Below are positions 18,263 through 28,685 of a stretch of DNA of 64,000 bases, piece after piece. A model generated the notes under the pieces. That model saw only the letters and a list, made by a program, of their open reading frames with translations, made no database searches and had not been told where the DNA came from. The position numbers were made by a program, and so were the translations under genes. Positions within the stretch are counted from its first letter, which is position 1, and every line of letters begins with the position of its first letter. The DNA comes from Eulemur rufifrons (Eukaryota; Chordata; Mammalia; Primates; Lemuridae): assembly GCF_041146395.1 (NCBI RefSeq), contig NC_090996.1, forward strand, positions 30,528,738 to 30,592,737. Direction: 5' to 3'.

Positions 18263-20295
18263 TCCAAGCCATTTCTATTGTACTACGCTATTTTTTTTCA
18301 TGGTCTAGGAGCCAAAGATTTTTAGAATGGGAGAAAACGAAGGCTAACGAATGGGGCATGATTGATACGTTCAGCTATTTGAAAGAGAATTACATGGAAG
18401 ACAGAGTGACACACTGGGTTTTTTTCAGTGTCCCCGTGGAGTGCAACTGGAAACAAGAATTAAACATTCCGGGAGATTTCTCTTTCCTCTTCTTTGTCTT
18501 CACTTTCATTTCCTTGCTCAGCAAAACAGGAGAGGGAAAATTTTTTTAAAGCGATAGCGCATATCTATGTCAAGAAAAAAAGAATGGTTAGCCTAGGTAC
18601 GAAGTCAGTCCCCAATTTTTCGGTGTGGATCCTGCAGAGGAGAAACAGCAAATGTTAATATCTGCCTCTCCTGACAAAGACAGGAAAAACTTGGATACAA
18701 TGTAAACAGTCCAGAGATAGGATATTCCTAAGAGTCTCTTTCTATAAACAAGCACAAAAATAAGCAAACAATCGATCGATACATAAATACCAGTCTTATC
18801 AGGCCAAGCTAAGTACCTTTTGACAACGTTCTTGAAATGTTCGGACTTTGTTTGAATCCCTTCCTCTTCTTTCCTACCTGAAAATCTAGTACCCTATTGG
18901 AGAGCTACTGAAAACCAAAAAGCCCTGCAATTTTTCCCTTTAATTTTCTAGGTGGTTTCCATATTAGAATGTTCACGATGAGAAAAAAGTCCCAGATGAA
19001 CAACATCCAGGAAGGGGACCATGCTAGTGAGCCTGTGGATCATTCAGCAGGGCAGCCTATAAAAAAGCTATGGTGTTTTGAGATACTGTGAGAGCATCCA
19101 AAACACCGCTGGTGCATAAACCGGGCACCGTAAATCAGCTATTCATCACTGCACACATCTATTAAAATATAAAGACGGGAAAGGTCGAAGCGAAGTTTCT
19201 GAATATTAAAGGCCGGAGTTGGACAGACTAATGCTGGAACCAAAAATCGACTGACCCTACTAGTGCCCTGAGATGTCCGATAAAGATGCCCCCAAGTGCC
19301 CCTCCCTCAACAAGTACTGGCCCAGGGATATTCATTTGGCAAATGCCAAAGATAGGAGTCAAACTCATTTTTTCTGATTTGAGTTTTGCACATGTTACCG
19401 TTTCATTTCCCTTATCCTTTCTAGAGTCAACTCCCAGGAACCTGAGAAGAAATTGGCCAACAGGGTCCATGTTAGCAAGAATAAGTCACTTGCTACCTAC
19501 CTTGAGCATACGTATTGCTTTTAGTACAGTGCATAGAGCTGTTTTAGCGTCTGCCATAGAGATGCTTCCCAAATTTGGGAGTTGGTTATATTTTTATTTT
19601 TTCAAATTGTACTGATATAGAAATGGTAGAACACTGAGAGAGAGGCTGATTACGGGACTCCAATCTTTCCTTAGGCTCAACCAGAGACGAGGCTGAGATT
19701 AATTACTAGTATTACGAGGCTAGTATTAATTACTAGGCTCACTTTCAGCTGTCTGTGGACAGGCGTAGACTTTGACAGTCCAAGCAATCCCACCCCCTGG
19801 ACCTGAGGTAGCTTCCTTGGCGCTGGGAAAAACAACCTAGCAACTGCTTGGTAAATGCATGGGTGTTTTTATCCTGTTTACTATTTAATACCTTTCCTGG
19901 GATAGAAGTTGTGAGCTCATGCTGACACGCAATCACAAGTTTTCTTCACCTTATTTGGGAAGCGAAGGGTGAATCACTTCCTCCTCTGAAACAAAGAGGT
20001 AGATGTTTAACTGTGAAAGAGCAAGCAAGCATGATTTCTAAACACAGGGCTCTTGATCAGAGGATTTACAGGTTTTTCCCTTAACTTTATTTTTTGTATG
20101 ATATATTCTTTACATGCAAGTGTGCAGCTTATCTTTCTAGAAGGAATATAGTGTTTTAGCCTGCTCTGTGTTAGAACAATAGACCTTTTAGAGTTGGTAA
20201 TCCTGTTTCCAACAAGAGGGGAAAAACCCAGTATGCCGGTGGTGCCTCAAGATTTCAATCCTGTTTGAGTGAGTCCCCGAGTCTTTCCTAACTAC
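18263..20295. other. Unassigned, mostly unique sequence
   Basis: No repeat is recognised in this 2-kb stretch. Frames of 63-109 codons (longest 19286-19615, plus strand) carry no familiar motif. Short oddities are a (GATC)-like run ATCGATCGAT at 18772-18781 and a repeated TTACTAG/TATTA patch at 19700-19738. Confidence 0.45.
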
Positions 20296-20299
20296 AGGT

Positions 20300-20530
20300 T
20301 AAGAGACTAAGTTTTGGATAGACCGAGCTCATTTGAATCTGGGCGCTGCCCATTTTTAAAGGCATGAAATCAAATAACTCATTTATCTTCTTTAAACTAC
20401 CATGTTCTTGTCCATAAAATGGAACAATAATTGTTCCTCATGGGCTTGTTGGGAGGCCTATGGGAGATCAAGTATGTGACATTTTTATCACTTTTATAAA
20501 AAGCCCAATAAATGTTAGCTTTTATTGATT
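20300..20530 (+). mobile_element. MIR SINE, sense, near full length
   Basis: GTTTTGGATAGACCGAGC, CATTTGAATCTGGGCGCTGC, CATAAAATGGAACAATAATT, CATGGGCTTGTTGGGAG and GCCCAATAAATGTTAGCTTT follow MIR from head to tail. Confidence 0.8.
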
Positions 20531-21438
20531 TCCTTCATCCCCTTTGTCCAGGCCCCCTAGGGGGCTGGCGTATCCCCCCAGCCGTGGGCTTCTACCATGC
20601 CTCAAGCTCTCATCTTGAATTTATTGGTTAATGACCGCACATTCACTTGGGAGCTCTTTTCTCCCAAGGGGTGAGATGTTGTAAGTTAAAAGGTTAGAGG
20701 AGCTGCGTTCTGGAGAAAACCTGTACTGCTAACTAGTGCCAGAGAGGGGCAGCATCGGGCCACCTGCTCTGAGGGGCCAGCGTTGCTGACCAGAGCACTG
20801 TTTGGTGGGGCTCAGGAGTCCAGCCAGTGGGCTGGAGCCTCCAGAAACCTCATTAAGAAATCACAGCAAAATGGAAGCTAAGATGGCAATGACAGAAGAG
20901 CCAGCGCAGAAGCAAACACGCCGAGACATGAAGCTGCAATGCTTGTGGCGCATTGAGCCTGGCGTGGCTGAGCCACGGCCCACTCACTCCTGCACACGGA
21001 CACATGCTCTTTGACCTGTACGCTCACTCCGTCACGCCTACTCACGCTCCACGCCATTCATTCATTCACTGACAAGGACAGAGTAACCACTCTTTAGTAG
21101 GAACTGTGACTCTGACAAGGAAGGGGTTCGGGCTTTTCAGGAGAAACATCACAGGTCAACTGGATCTGAAGGCCAGTCCCACGCTGCAGGGCGAATCAGG
21201 TGTCAGGCATTGGGCTATCAGATGTTTTGCAGCACCTGCTGGTTGCGTTGGGGTGTGACGGGGAACGTGGCTTCCTTCTGCTTGTGCACCATGGGACCAG
21301 CACCTATGTCCCACCCAAAGGAGGTGACCTCAGGACTGTGTGCTTCTGGTTGGACAAATTAAGCATAACTCAACTGTGGGCGTCCCGTCTGCCCCATGGT
21401 GGTTACTATATACTGTATTGTATCAAAATGTCCATTTA
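20531..21438. other. Unassigned sequence, GC-richer
   Basis: No repeat recognised. It contains a perfect 14-bp palindrome at 20552-20565 and a patch of short tandem CACTC/ACGC motifs near 20980-21060. Confidence 0.4.
20552..20565. repeat. Perfect 14-bp palindrome GCCCCCTAGGGGGC
   Basis: The sequence equals its own reverse complement. It also resembles a CTCF core on either strand with two or more mismatches. It does not extend beyond 14 bp. Confidence 0.95.
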
Positions 21439-21439
21439 A

Positions 21440-21592
21440 CACACAGGACAGTCCTATATGGATACTTTTGTTAACTCTAGTTTACAGACAGGAAATAAAA
21501 TTCAGAGACGTTAAGTAACTTGCACCACGTCACACAGCAGGGCTCAGAGTGAAAGGCAAATCACTGGATGCCAGAACTGTGCTGTCTTTTCT
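21440..21592 (-). mobile_element. MIR SINE, antisense
   Basis: TAACTCTAGTTTACAGACAG, AGACGTTAAGTAACTTGCAC, GTCACACAGCAGGGCTCAGA and CACTGGATGCCAGAACTG match the complement of MIR. Confidence 0.8.
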
Positions 21593-21734
21593 TCATGTGC
21601 CTTCAACATCGAAGAATTTATACCAACTGATTTTAGCTCCTCCTAAAGAGAGATAGAGCTTTTACGTTGTTTTGACATCTTTTTCGTCCATCCCAATCAA
21701 AACTGAAACTTCACATGTCAAGAGCAGGCGGCGA

Positions 21735-21985
21735 GGCAATGTGGCAAAGGAAGGAGCATCCCGCTGGGGAGCAGAGCCTCAAATTGTGCCCGTGTCCCTT
21801 TCTTGCTCTGTGACCTTTGTCAAACCACCTAAGCATCTGGAGTCTTAGTTTAGTCATTTGCAAAGTGGAGATAAGAACCACTGCATGGAGTCGTGAGGAT
21901 TAAGAATGAACATGGATCAAAAGTCCTCACTCTAGTACCCAGCACAAAGTAGAGTTGTGTAAATAGAAGCTAAAATAACAATGCA
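21735..21985 (+). mobile_element. MIR SINE, sense, near full length
   Basis: TTTCTTGCTCTGTGACCTTT, GTCAAACCACCTAAGCATCT, AGTCATTTGCAAAGTGGAGA, GTCGTGAGGATTAAGAATG and GTACCCAGCACAAAGTAGAG follow the MIR consensus. Confidence 0.88.
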
Positions 21986-22049
21986 TGCATTTCTAATTTT
22001 AGTGATGCTTTCGTCTTACATCATCATAACTGTTATGCTTTGGGGGAGC

Positions 22050-22120
22050 CTGTCTGGTCTACAGCTACAGCCTTATTGCCTAGTATGGTGCTGGGCATAA
22101 AGTAGATGCTCAGCAACCTT
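22050..22120 (+). mobile_element. L2 LINE 3' tail
   Basis: GTCTGGTCTACAGCTACAGC, CTAGTATGGTGCTGGGCATA and AAGTAGATGCTCAGCAACC match the L2 3' end. Confidence 0.65.
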
Positions 22121-22256
22121 TAGGAAAGTCTTTTAACCCATGAATCTTCATTTTCCTGATTTTTAAAGTGTTCCATCATATCTACCAGGTGGGGCTGCTA
22201 AGATAAAATGAGGTCTTATGTACACAATGATAAGCGTGTGGGCTGCCACCTGCTAA
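22121..22256 (+). mobile_element. MIR SINE fragment, sense
   Basis: AGTCTTTTAACCCATGAATC, TTCCTGATTTTTAAAGTG, GCTGCTAAGATAAAATGAGG and ACAATGATAAGCGTG match the MIR core. Confidence 0.6.
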
Positions 22257-24190
22257 GTCCATTTTAACAAATTGAATTGAGATGTCTGACTATCAATAGA
22301 CCATTAGAGAAGATTCCCAAATGCTTTAAAAAAAACCCCAATCCTTACCGCCCTTTTTGCTCGTGTCCTCCTTGCACTTGAATCCATCAAGGAGATCTCT
22401 AGGAGGAACTTGGAACCGTGCCTGCACCACTGTGTGGACACAGCAGCCGGGCAATGCCAGACCCAGTCACTGCCCCGCGACACCCGTTGGCAGGGTGCAG
22501 GCGGAGCTTGGGGAGGGGGCTGTGGAAGGGACGCAGGGGGAAGGAGGTCCTTCTTATTAAATGCCAGCTCCCATTCTGCAAAGTGGTGGTGAGATGTTTA
22601 ATTTCCTAGTCCTTTACCAAAGGCGACATCCAGGTTGTCACTGTTTGTAGCATATGCACAGAAACTCTGGTCATAAAGAGGACATTTTATGAGGACATAT
22701 GCTACTTGCCCAGAAGCACTGCCAGGCCTGAATGCTGTTCCTTGGTGACACCACGATTATATCTCCACTGGGTCCAGGGAAGCCTCTCAGGCCTGCAAGG
22801 CTGCAATTTTGAAATGGATTTCACAGCTGCAAACTATAAGATGACCCAATTTGTCTTTTCCATTTCTGCCTCCTTTCCTATAACTATGGAAATCTGCATC
22901 CGTGTCTCTGTGATGGGCTGCATAAAATATGCAACAGGACTTAGTGCTCCGATTTGAGAGCTGCAAAATTTAAGGACAGCTGCTAAAGTGATCTTGGGAT
23001 AGGTGGGAGATGAGAGCAAGCCCACAGAGGGACATCTGCGGATTTCTGCTCCCTCAGACACAAAGGCCTGCTTTTTCTAAAATGCTGTCCCAAAGGCAAG
23101 AGAAGGAGAGGATATATACACCCCCTTATCTTTCCCAAGGAACCCGGGGCTACCCATCCTCCAAAGAATATCCCAGATGGTAAACGGAACTGAAGTTTGC
23201 ACATAAATTCTCCCCAGGGAATTGGTGGTTGGTGATAGCAGGCCTAATGAAATTTTTTATTGTGGTTATTACATACAATTTGTACAGTATATCATGCACG
23301 GAAATTTCTTCTATTCCTATAAATCTGGAATTGCCAGCGTAAATGCCCAAGCTTACGAACTGCGGCAGAACACAATTACCTCTAGATACAAACTCTCTTT
23401 AGGACATAAAAATCGCTGCTACTGAGAAGGCTGAATTGCACCGGCAATTTTGTAAATATTTGAGTGATATATTTCCTTTTGGATAAGTTTTCATAGCCTT
23501 GGAAAGCTGTCTCGTTTCTTAATGCTTTTGTTGTTGTATTTTTTTCCCCCCTGAATATCACTTGTGGCCTGATTGTTGTTTTCAATCATGCTTAGTAAAT
23601 CAGACTATCGGACAAATGTCATTTATAAAAGGCTCAGAACTGTACGGCCGTCTGCTGGCATTAAGAGGATTGTCTTTATAGCATGTTTCTAAAAGATGAG
23701 AGAGGAAAGAAAAAAATACAACAAAATTCGGGCACATAAGGCACCCCCCACCCCCAACATATGGTCAGTGTTTCAAGTTAGAAGGTGCAAGCCAGTCTTC
23801 CATTTTTAATGAAGGCCGATACATAGCACCTTCCTCTTTGTGCCCCGATCAATGTGGAGAATCACTCCTGATACACTGGGTTGCTTTTCTCACTGGCAAA
23901 ACGTACCAGATGCGGGAAGTTTCTGCACATTTTCTAGTTAGGCTTTATTACCAAGTATGATAGTGAAGGATGTTATACCCTTGTATTGATTTTCTACAAC
24001 TTCTAATATTGGAGATAAGGAGAGTTCTTCCATCAGCTTCCAGCAAACAGAACGGGGACTGTTAAAACTCCTCATAACAGCTTCCAAAGGAAGACAACAG
24101 TGATTGATTATAGACTGCCCTGGAAGTGAGGAAACACGCTCATTGAGCAAACAGAAAGTGTTCAAATACAGGCCACACTAATGAAAGCGA
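22257..24190. other. Unassigned, mostly unique sequence
   Basis: No repeat recognised in 1.9 kb. A GC-rich patch with CpGs and a G-rich run lies at 22420-22540. Near 23650 (CCGTCTGCTGGCA) is a weak CTCF-like match in the reverse sense. Frames of 60-83 codons show no motif. Confidence 0.45.
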
Positions 24191-24195
24191 AATAT

Positions 24196-24257
24196 GCTCT
24201 CTTCCTCCCTTGCACTCCTCCCTCCCTTCCTTCCTTTCTTCCTTCTTCTCTTCTCCT
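24196..24257 (+). repeat. Polypyrimidine (CCTT)n-like tract
   Basis: CTCTTCCTCCC continues as CCTTCCTTCCTTTCTTCC and TTCTTCTC over about 60 bases with almost no purines. Confidence 0.9.
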
Positions 24258-24452
24258 ATCTCAGTTAATCCTCATAACAACATATGAATTACCTACCATT
24301 ATTCTACATTTTACAAGTGAGGAAAATAAAGTCTAGAGAAACTCGATTCCTTGCTTGAGTCACGCAGCTTGTGAGTGGAGTAGCTGGGATTTGAACCCAG
24401 GTCAAACTGGATTCTGATACACAACAACCAGATTCAGTCAGCCTGCTTCTCC
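24258..24452 (-). mobile_element. MIR SINE, antisense
   Basis: TCAGTTAATCCTCATAACAA, CATTTTACAAGTGAGGAAAA, CTTGCTTGAGTCACGCAGCT, GTAGCTGGGATTTGAACCCA and CAAACTGGATTCTG match the complement of MIR along nearly its whole length. Confidence 0.9.
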
Positions 24453-24911
24453 CAGGCTTTTTATTTTTTCATGTTCATCCCAAGAGGTTGGCACTCACAG
24501 GATGACAGAACACCACCTGACCATGTTCCTTGAGATGCTCCAGTGCCATGAAAGAGATATTCTGGAAACAAAAAGAAGATTGATATACTTGCTCTGTGCC
24601 AACAGCATGAGAAATTATGTTTGCACCCTATGCATGGGTGCCTAAAGAAAGAATTTTATTAAAGGCAGATAAAAGTGCCAGGGAGAGCTTGGGGCCCAAT
24701 ATACAGAGATTCAGTAAATGTGGATCCAGTTTGCATTAAATAATTTGGGCAAAGAACCAAAATAAATTGGGCAAAAGAACATGCATTTGTGTTTGCCAAA
24801 GAAGTAAATATCCAGAGCAAATATTAAACAAGAAGAGGGGAATTTTTAATGCCCCTAGTATTCAATGAAATGCAACCAGGATGAGTTGATTTTAGGATTT
24901 AAGATTATAAT
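24453..24911. other. Unassigned sequence
   Basis: No repeat recognised. ATAAATTGGGCAAA occurs twice in related form (24740-24752 and 24764-24776). Confidence 0.4.
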
Positions 24912-24945
<34 letters not shown>

Positions 24946-24960
24946 TTATTTATTTATATT
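24912..24960 (+). repeat. (TG)n microsatellite followed by (TTTA)n
   Basis: About 15 uninterrupted TG units pass into TATTTATTTATTTATATT. Confidence 0.97.
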
Positions 24961-25039
24961 TCTCCTAGGAGCTAGGGTTCAGTATTTGCTCATTCAGTAT
25001 TTGCTGTGAGTTTATAGAATGGAACTACTAGGAATAATG

Positions 25040-25588
25040 AGAATTAACTGTATGTACTCCAAATAATTAAAAAGAGATTCAAATACATGTGCATGAATAC
25101 TCATAGAAGCACTATTTACAATATCTCAAAGGTGGAAAAAAACCAAAGAACAAATGGGTTAAAAAAAAAAAAACCCAGACGAACAAAATGTAGTATATAT
25201 AAATAATGGAATATTACTCAGTCATAAAAAGGAATGGAGAACTGATATAGGCTACAGTGTGAATGAACCTGGAAAACATTATGCTAAGTGAAAAAAGCCA
25301 GTCGCAATGGGTCACATATTATAGAGTTCTACCTGTATGAAATATCTGGAAGCAGCAAAGCCTTACAGACAGAAAGTCGATCAGCGGTTGTCAGGGGCTG
25401 GGGCAGGGGAAATGGGGAGTGACTGCATAGGGATACAGGACTTCCTTCTGTTGTGATGCACATGTTTTGGAACTAGAGTTGATGGTTGCATAATGTTCTG
25501 AATGCACTAAATAATCACTTAATTGTACTTTAAAAATGTTTAATTGTATGTTGTGTGAATTTCACCTAAATACTTAAGAAAATCCCTA
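25040..25588 (+). mobile_element. Old L1 (L1M) 3' end, sense
   Basis: ATGCATGAATACTCATAGAA-like start, GCACTATTTACAATATCTCA, AATATTACTCAGTCATAAAA, AGGAATGGAGAACTGATA, GAACCTGGAAAACATTATGC, TAAGTGAAAAAAGCCAGTC, and the 3' UTR phrases GGTTGTCAGGGGCTGGGG and TAATTGTACTTTAAAAATG. It is the ORF2 end and 3' UTR of an old L1. Confidence 0.92.
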
Positions 25589-25735
25589 TGAGGTAGAGAT
25601 TAGTATTATGCCTATTTCACATGTGAAAAAATCAATTCATTTGCTCAAGCCACCCAATTGCAAGAGAAGGAGCTGGGGCTTGAACCCAAGTGTCTGACTT
25701 GCATTGTTGATGCCTTTGACCACCATGACATGCAT
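25589..25735 (-). mobile_element. MIR SINE, antisense
   Basis: CTATGAGGTAGAGATTAGTA, ATTTCACATGTGAAAAAATC, GAGCTGGGGCTTGAACCCAA and GACCACCATGAC match the complement of MIR. The L1 lies at its left edge. Confidence 0.85.
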
Positions 25736-27611
25736 TAGATTTTGTAGACCTCAGTGTAGATTTTGGCACATAGTGTGTTCTTAAAAGATGTTAGTTCCTT
25801 TTCCTTCCGCTTTTTTTTGCAAGCAGAAACTGTATATGACTCCGTCAGACTTTCACATTGCCATTCACAGAGAGACCAAATGCACATATTTGTTTCATTC
25901 TCTGTCTACCACTAAGGTTTCTGTTTTCTCATCTTCTACTGAGAGGCTTTAAAAACATACTCGATTGTGTAAATCGGACATGCAGAAGGTAATGTGGCGT
26001 TGACCTAAAGAACACAAAACATCCATGATGAAAAAAAAAATTTAAAAAGGTTCAGACCGGCACTTTTCTAAATGATGTAGGAGAGAAATAACGGGCCAGA
26101 GGAGAGAATCCTGATGTGTTCCCTCGGGTCCCCAAGATTTATCACCTACACATGCAGGATGCCACATAGAGGAGATCTGGTGACCACTGCCATAACTCAC
26201 AAGCCAGCCACGCAGCCTGCTACTTGCTGATAGCACCTGCGTCATGTGGCCCCCGGATCATCTGGAACTGTCAGCCCTGGTGGGGGGTGGGGGTGGTCAT
26301 TTCTAACAACCTCCACTCCCACTCCACTTCAGCTCACGGTTTCTCTGTGACTGTGGTTTAATGCATTGGGAACTGCGGAGGATAGTGTTTCAGTTGTAGC
26401 TTTTGCAACTGGGTAGAAAAATGCATTTTCTTTCGCTATAGTGATTGGAGTGGGGAGACAAAGCAAAACTAACAAAACAACCCAAACTGTTAACCTTGTA
26501 TTCGGGGAAATATTTCACTCTCCTCTGAGGGGGGGGGGGGAAGCTCAAATAATAAGAGAGTTTCAGGACTAGAATATCCCTTAAAAAACTGGCACTGGGT
26601 TTGCAGGCATTTCTGATGCATTTTTAAAAGTGCCTAAAATATTCCTCATCTAAGATTCCCAAATTATGAAGGGATTGCAGAGAATCAAAGAGATGCAAAA
26701 TAATGATTTGAATTTTAGTAGTGGGAAGACATTTGTATTGTTTTAGGATAAACATAATTGTATAACTATAAACAAAACATTTTCCTTATGAATGCCATTA
26801 AAAAATAATTCTGGACACACGGGTGATGAAATGTATTCTTCTTCCTTTCTTTCTTTCCCCCCAAAAGTCCTTGTAAAATGAAAATGATGCCTCCTGTACC
26901 TCTGCTGCTTGCATATCAGCAAATATGGTGGTTCAATTTCTGATCTGTTTCCTGATGGCTCTTCGTAACATTTTCTGCAATAATCCATTCATTCAGTATT
27001 TACCACGTATTAACAAGGTTGCAGGAGCTTATGATTTAATGAGGGAGACAACTAACCACTGGGAACAAGTTTTAATATCTGCTGGGCTCCCTTATGTGGA
27101 TTTTTCTGTTCCTCTCATTAGCGGGTTCTGCTCCCTTGGTCACAGAGGACTTGAGTTGGGAGTGGGTTGTGCATATATCCTAGAATCTCAGCCTTCTGGG
27201 AACAGTGACTATTACATGCGCCAGTGGGGTTTCCAGAGTGCTCAGGGAAAGGATGAGATATTATACTGAGAATGTCTGTTGAAAATGTTCTTTGCCTTCC
27301 AACCGCCATCACCTGATGCACTTTGTAGATTCTGAATAACGTCTACAGCCTAAAGTAGATAATTTCCATCCCAACGTGCCAGTGGATTCCTGCGACCGTT
27401 ACTTCTGTGGTGTGATCTGAAGAGTCCGGTGAGGCTGCTCTTCTCAAATGTGACGACCAATGTCTGAAACTCCACTGATAGAGGTGGATTTCTTTGGGAT
27501 ATTTATTGCTTTTGTTTCTGAGGTTTGTTACCCCAGGGAAAGTGAAGATGTGAAAAATGTTCATTCCAGCTTTTGTGTTTGTTATTGTCTGGCACTAGGA
27601 GTAAAGTCAAC
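25736..27611. other. Unassigned, mostly unique sequence
   Basis: A short L2/MIR-like tail (TTTTGGCACATAGTGTGTTC) lies at 25761-25780; otherwise no repeat is recognised. G runs occur at 26281-26297 and a G12 run near 26529-26540. A plus frame of 114 codons (26925-27269) has no known domain. Confidence 0.45.
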
Positions 27612-27778
27612 CGGACCAGGGCCTTCACTGTGGGCTCAGACAGGCCAGGTGTGAATTCTGGTCCCACCACCGAGGAGGTGCGTGATGCTGTGTAGGTTCC
27701 TCAACTCCTGAAAGTCAGAGGTCTCCCGCAATGCCTGCTTGAGAGAGTCGTTTTGTGGATGGAAGTAGCTAATGGGTT
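27612..27778 (+). mobile_element. MIR SINE, sense
   Basis: TGTGAATTCTGGTCCCACCA and GATGCTGTGTAGGTTCCTCA, then a core region with TTTTGTGGATGGAAGTAGC, follow the MIR head and core with decay. Confidence 0.65.
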
Positions 27779-27834
27779 TATGACTTAAAGCGGAATATGT
27801 AAAAGAGGGTGAGGTGTTCTTGGGTGGGCCTCTT

Positions 27835-27940
27835 AGTCCTGTCCCTTAATAGCTGGATGATCTTGGACAAACAACCTTTCTGTACCTGAGTTTCAGGGAT
27901 GTGCTAGAATTAGCTTTCCCTGGCTCACAAGGGCTGATTG
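27835..27940 (+). mobile_element. MIR SINE fragment, sense
   Basis: CCCTTAATAGCTGGATGATC, TTGGACAAACAACCTTTCTG and TACCTGAGTTTCAGGG match the MIR core region. Confidence 0.65.
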
Positions 27941-27977
27941 TTGAATATTCATGAATTTTGTGAGCAGGTTTTTAAAT

Positions 27978-28105
27978 TGTTGGCAGCTTAAAATTGGCCG
28001 TGGCGAGAGTATTTACACCACAGAAATCAGCAAACACTGCAAAGCAGGGCTCTGCTCCTCCCACCTCCCCTTCAGAGAATTGGTTTGCACCACTGCTCCG
28101 TTCCT
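27978..28105 (+). repeat. Interspersed repeat of unassigned family, copy 2
   Basis: GGCCGTGGCGAGAGTATTTA, CACCACAGAAATCAGCAAAC and ACTGCAAAGCAGGGC match 13360-13490 in order and orientation. The family is not recognised. Confidence 0.65.
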
Positions 28106-28129
28106 TTGTGAATTTCTTGCAAGAATTAT

Positions 28130-28212
28130 AATCAGATAATTTATGTAAAGGTGTCAGCACAGTGCTGGACATTTAAGAAGCTTCTCAATAAAAGACAGTT
28201 GCTACTGTTGAT
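28130..28212 (+). mobile_element. MIR SINE tail, sense
   Basis: GTGTCAGCACAGTGCTGGAC and TAAGAAGCTTCTCAATAAAA match the MIR 3' region. Confidence 0.6.
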
Positions 28213-28317
28213 GTTGTATTGCTACTAATACTGATAATAATTAAGTAATGAATAATAATGCTATTGTAGCACTTTGAACATAGTAGGTACTTGAAAAATC
28301 TTAATTCCTTCCCTGAA

Positions 28318-28388
28318 TGTTCATTATTATGAACATAGAATATGTTCATTATTGTCTTCATTATTATATGTTCATTATTATGAACATA
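28318..28388. repeat. Repeated AT-rich palindrome
   Basis: TGTTCATTATTATGAACA (near palindrome, arms TGTTCAT/ATGAACA) occurs at about 28319-28336 and again at about 28370-28387, with half-sites (ATGTTCATTATTG) between. It lies just before the left copy of a duplicated block. Confidence 0.85.
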
Positions 28389-28407
28389 AAGGGAAGATAT
28401 TCATATG

Positions 28408-28685
28408 AAAGATATTGATATTATGTATTAAGACATTTTCTTTAACCTAAAGTTTATTCTTTCCTTCTGTTTTTAAAAGAAATTAAAACATTTTCATGGG
28501 CCTTGAAAACTATTGTGAGCCTTAGGCGCTGTGTCTACTGTGTCTAATGGATAAGTTGGCCCTGTGTGTGTGTGTGTTGTATGTGTGTGTGTGAGAGAGT
28601 TTGAGATGAAATACCATGGTGGTGTGCACCTGGCATAAATTAGCAACAGTGTAGCAAGGTGGTTAAACTCACAGTCTAGAAACTG
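28408..28685 (+). repeat. Duplicated block, copy A
   Basis: Begins AAAGATATTGATATTATG and ends near CTCACAGTCTAGAAACT. Copy B is at 29778-30038, same orientation, about 1.37 kb away. Both share TTAAGACATTTTCTTTAACC, TCTAATGGATAAGTTGGC, a TG microsatellite at the same place, and TGAGATGAAATACCATGG. Copy A has a 12-bp A-rich segment absent from B. Similarity is roughly nine bases in ten by eye outside the TG run. Confidence 0.92.
28565..28595 (+). repeat. (TG)n microsatellite in duplicated block A
   Basis: TG units broken by TTGTA, followed by GAGAGAG. The matching site in copy B (29921-29947) is an unbroken TG run. Confidence 0.95.

Noticed and set aside
28318..28388. Possible CRISPR-like repeat
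   Set aside because: Only two palindromes with irregular spacing in mammalian DNA; no array.
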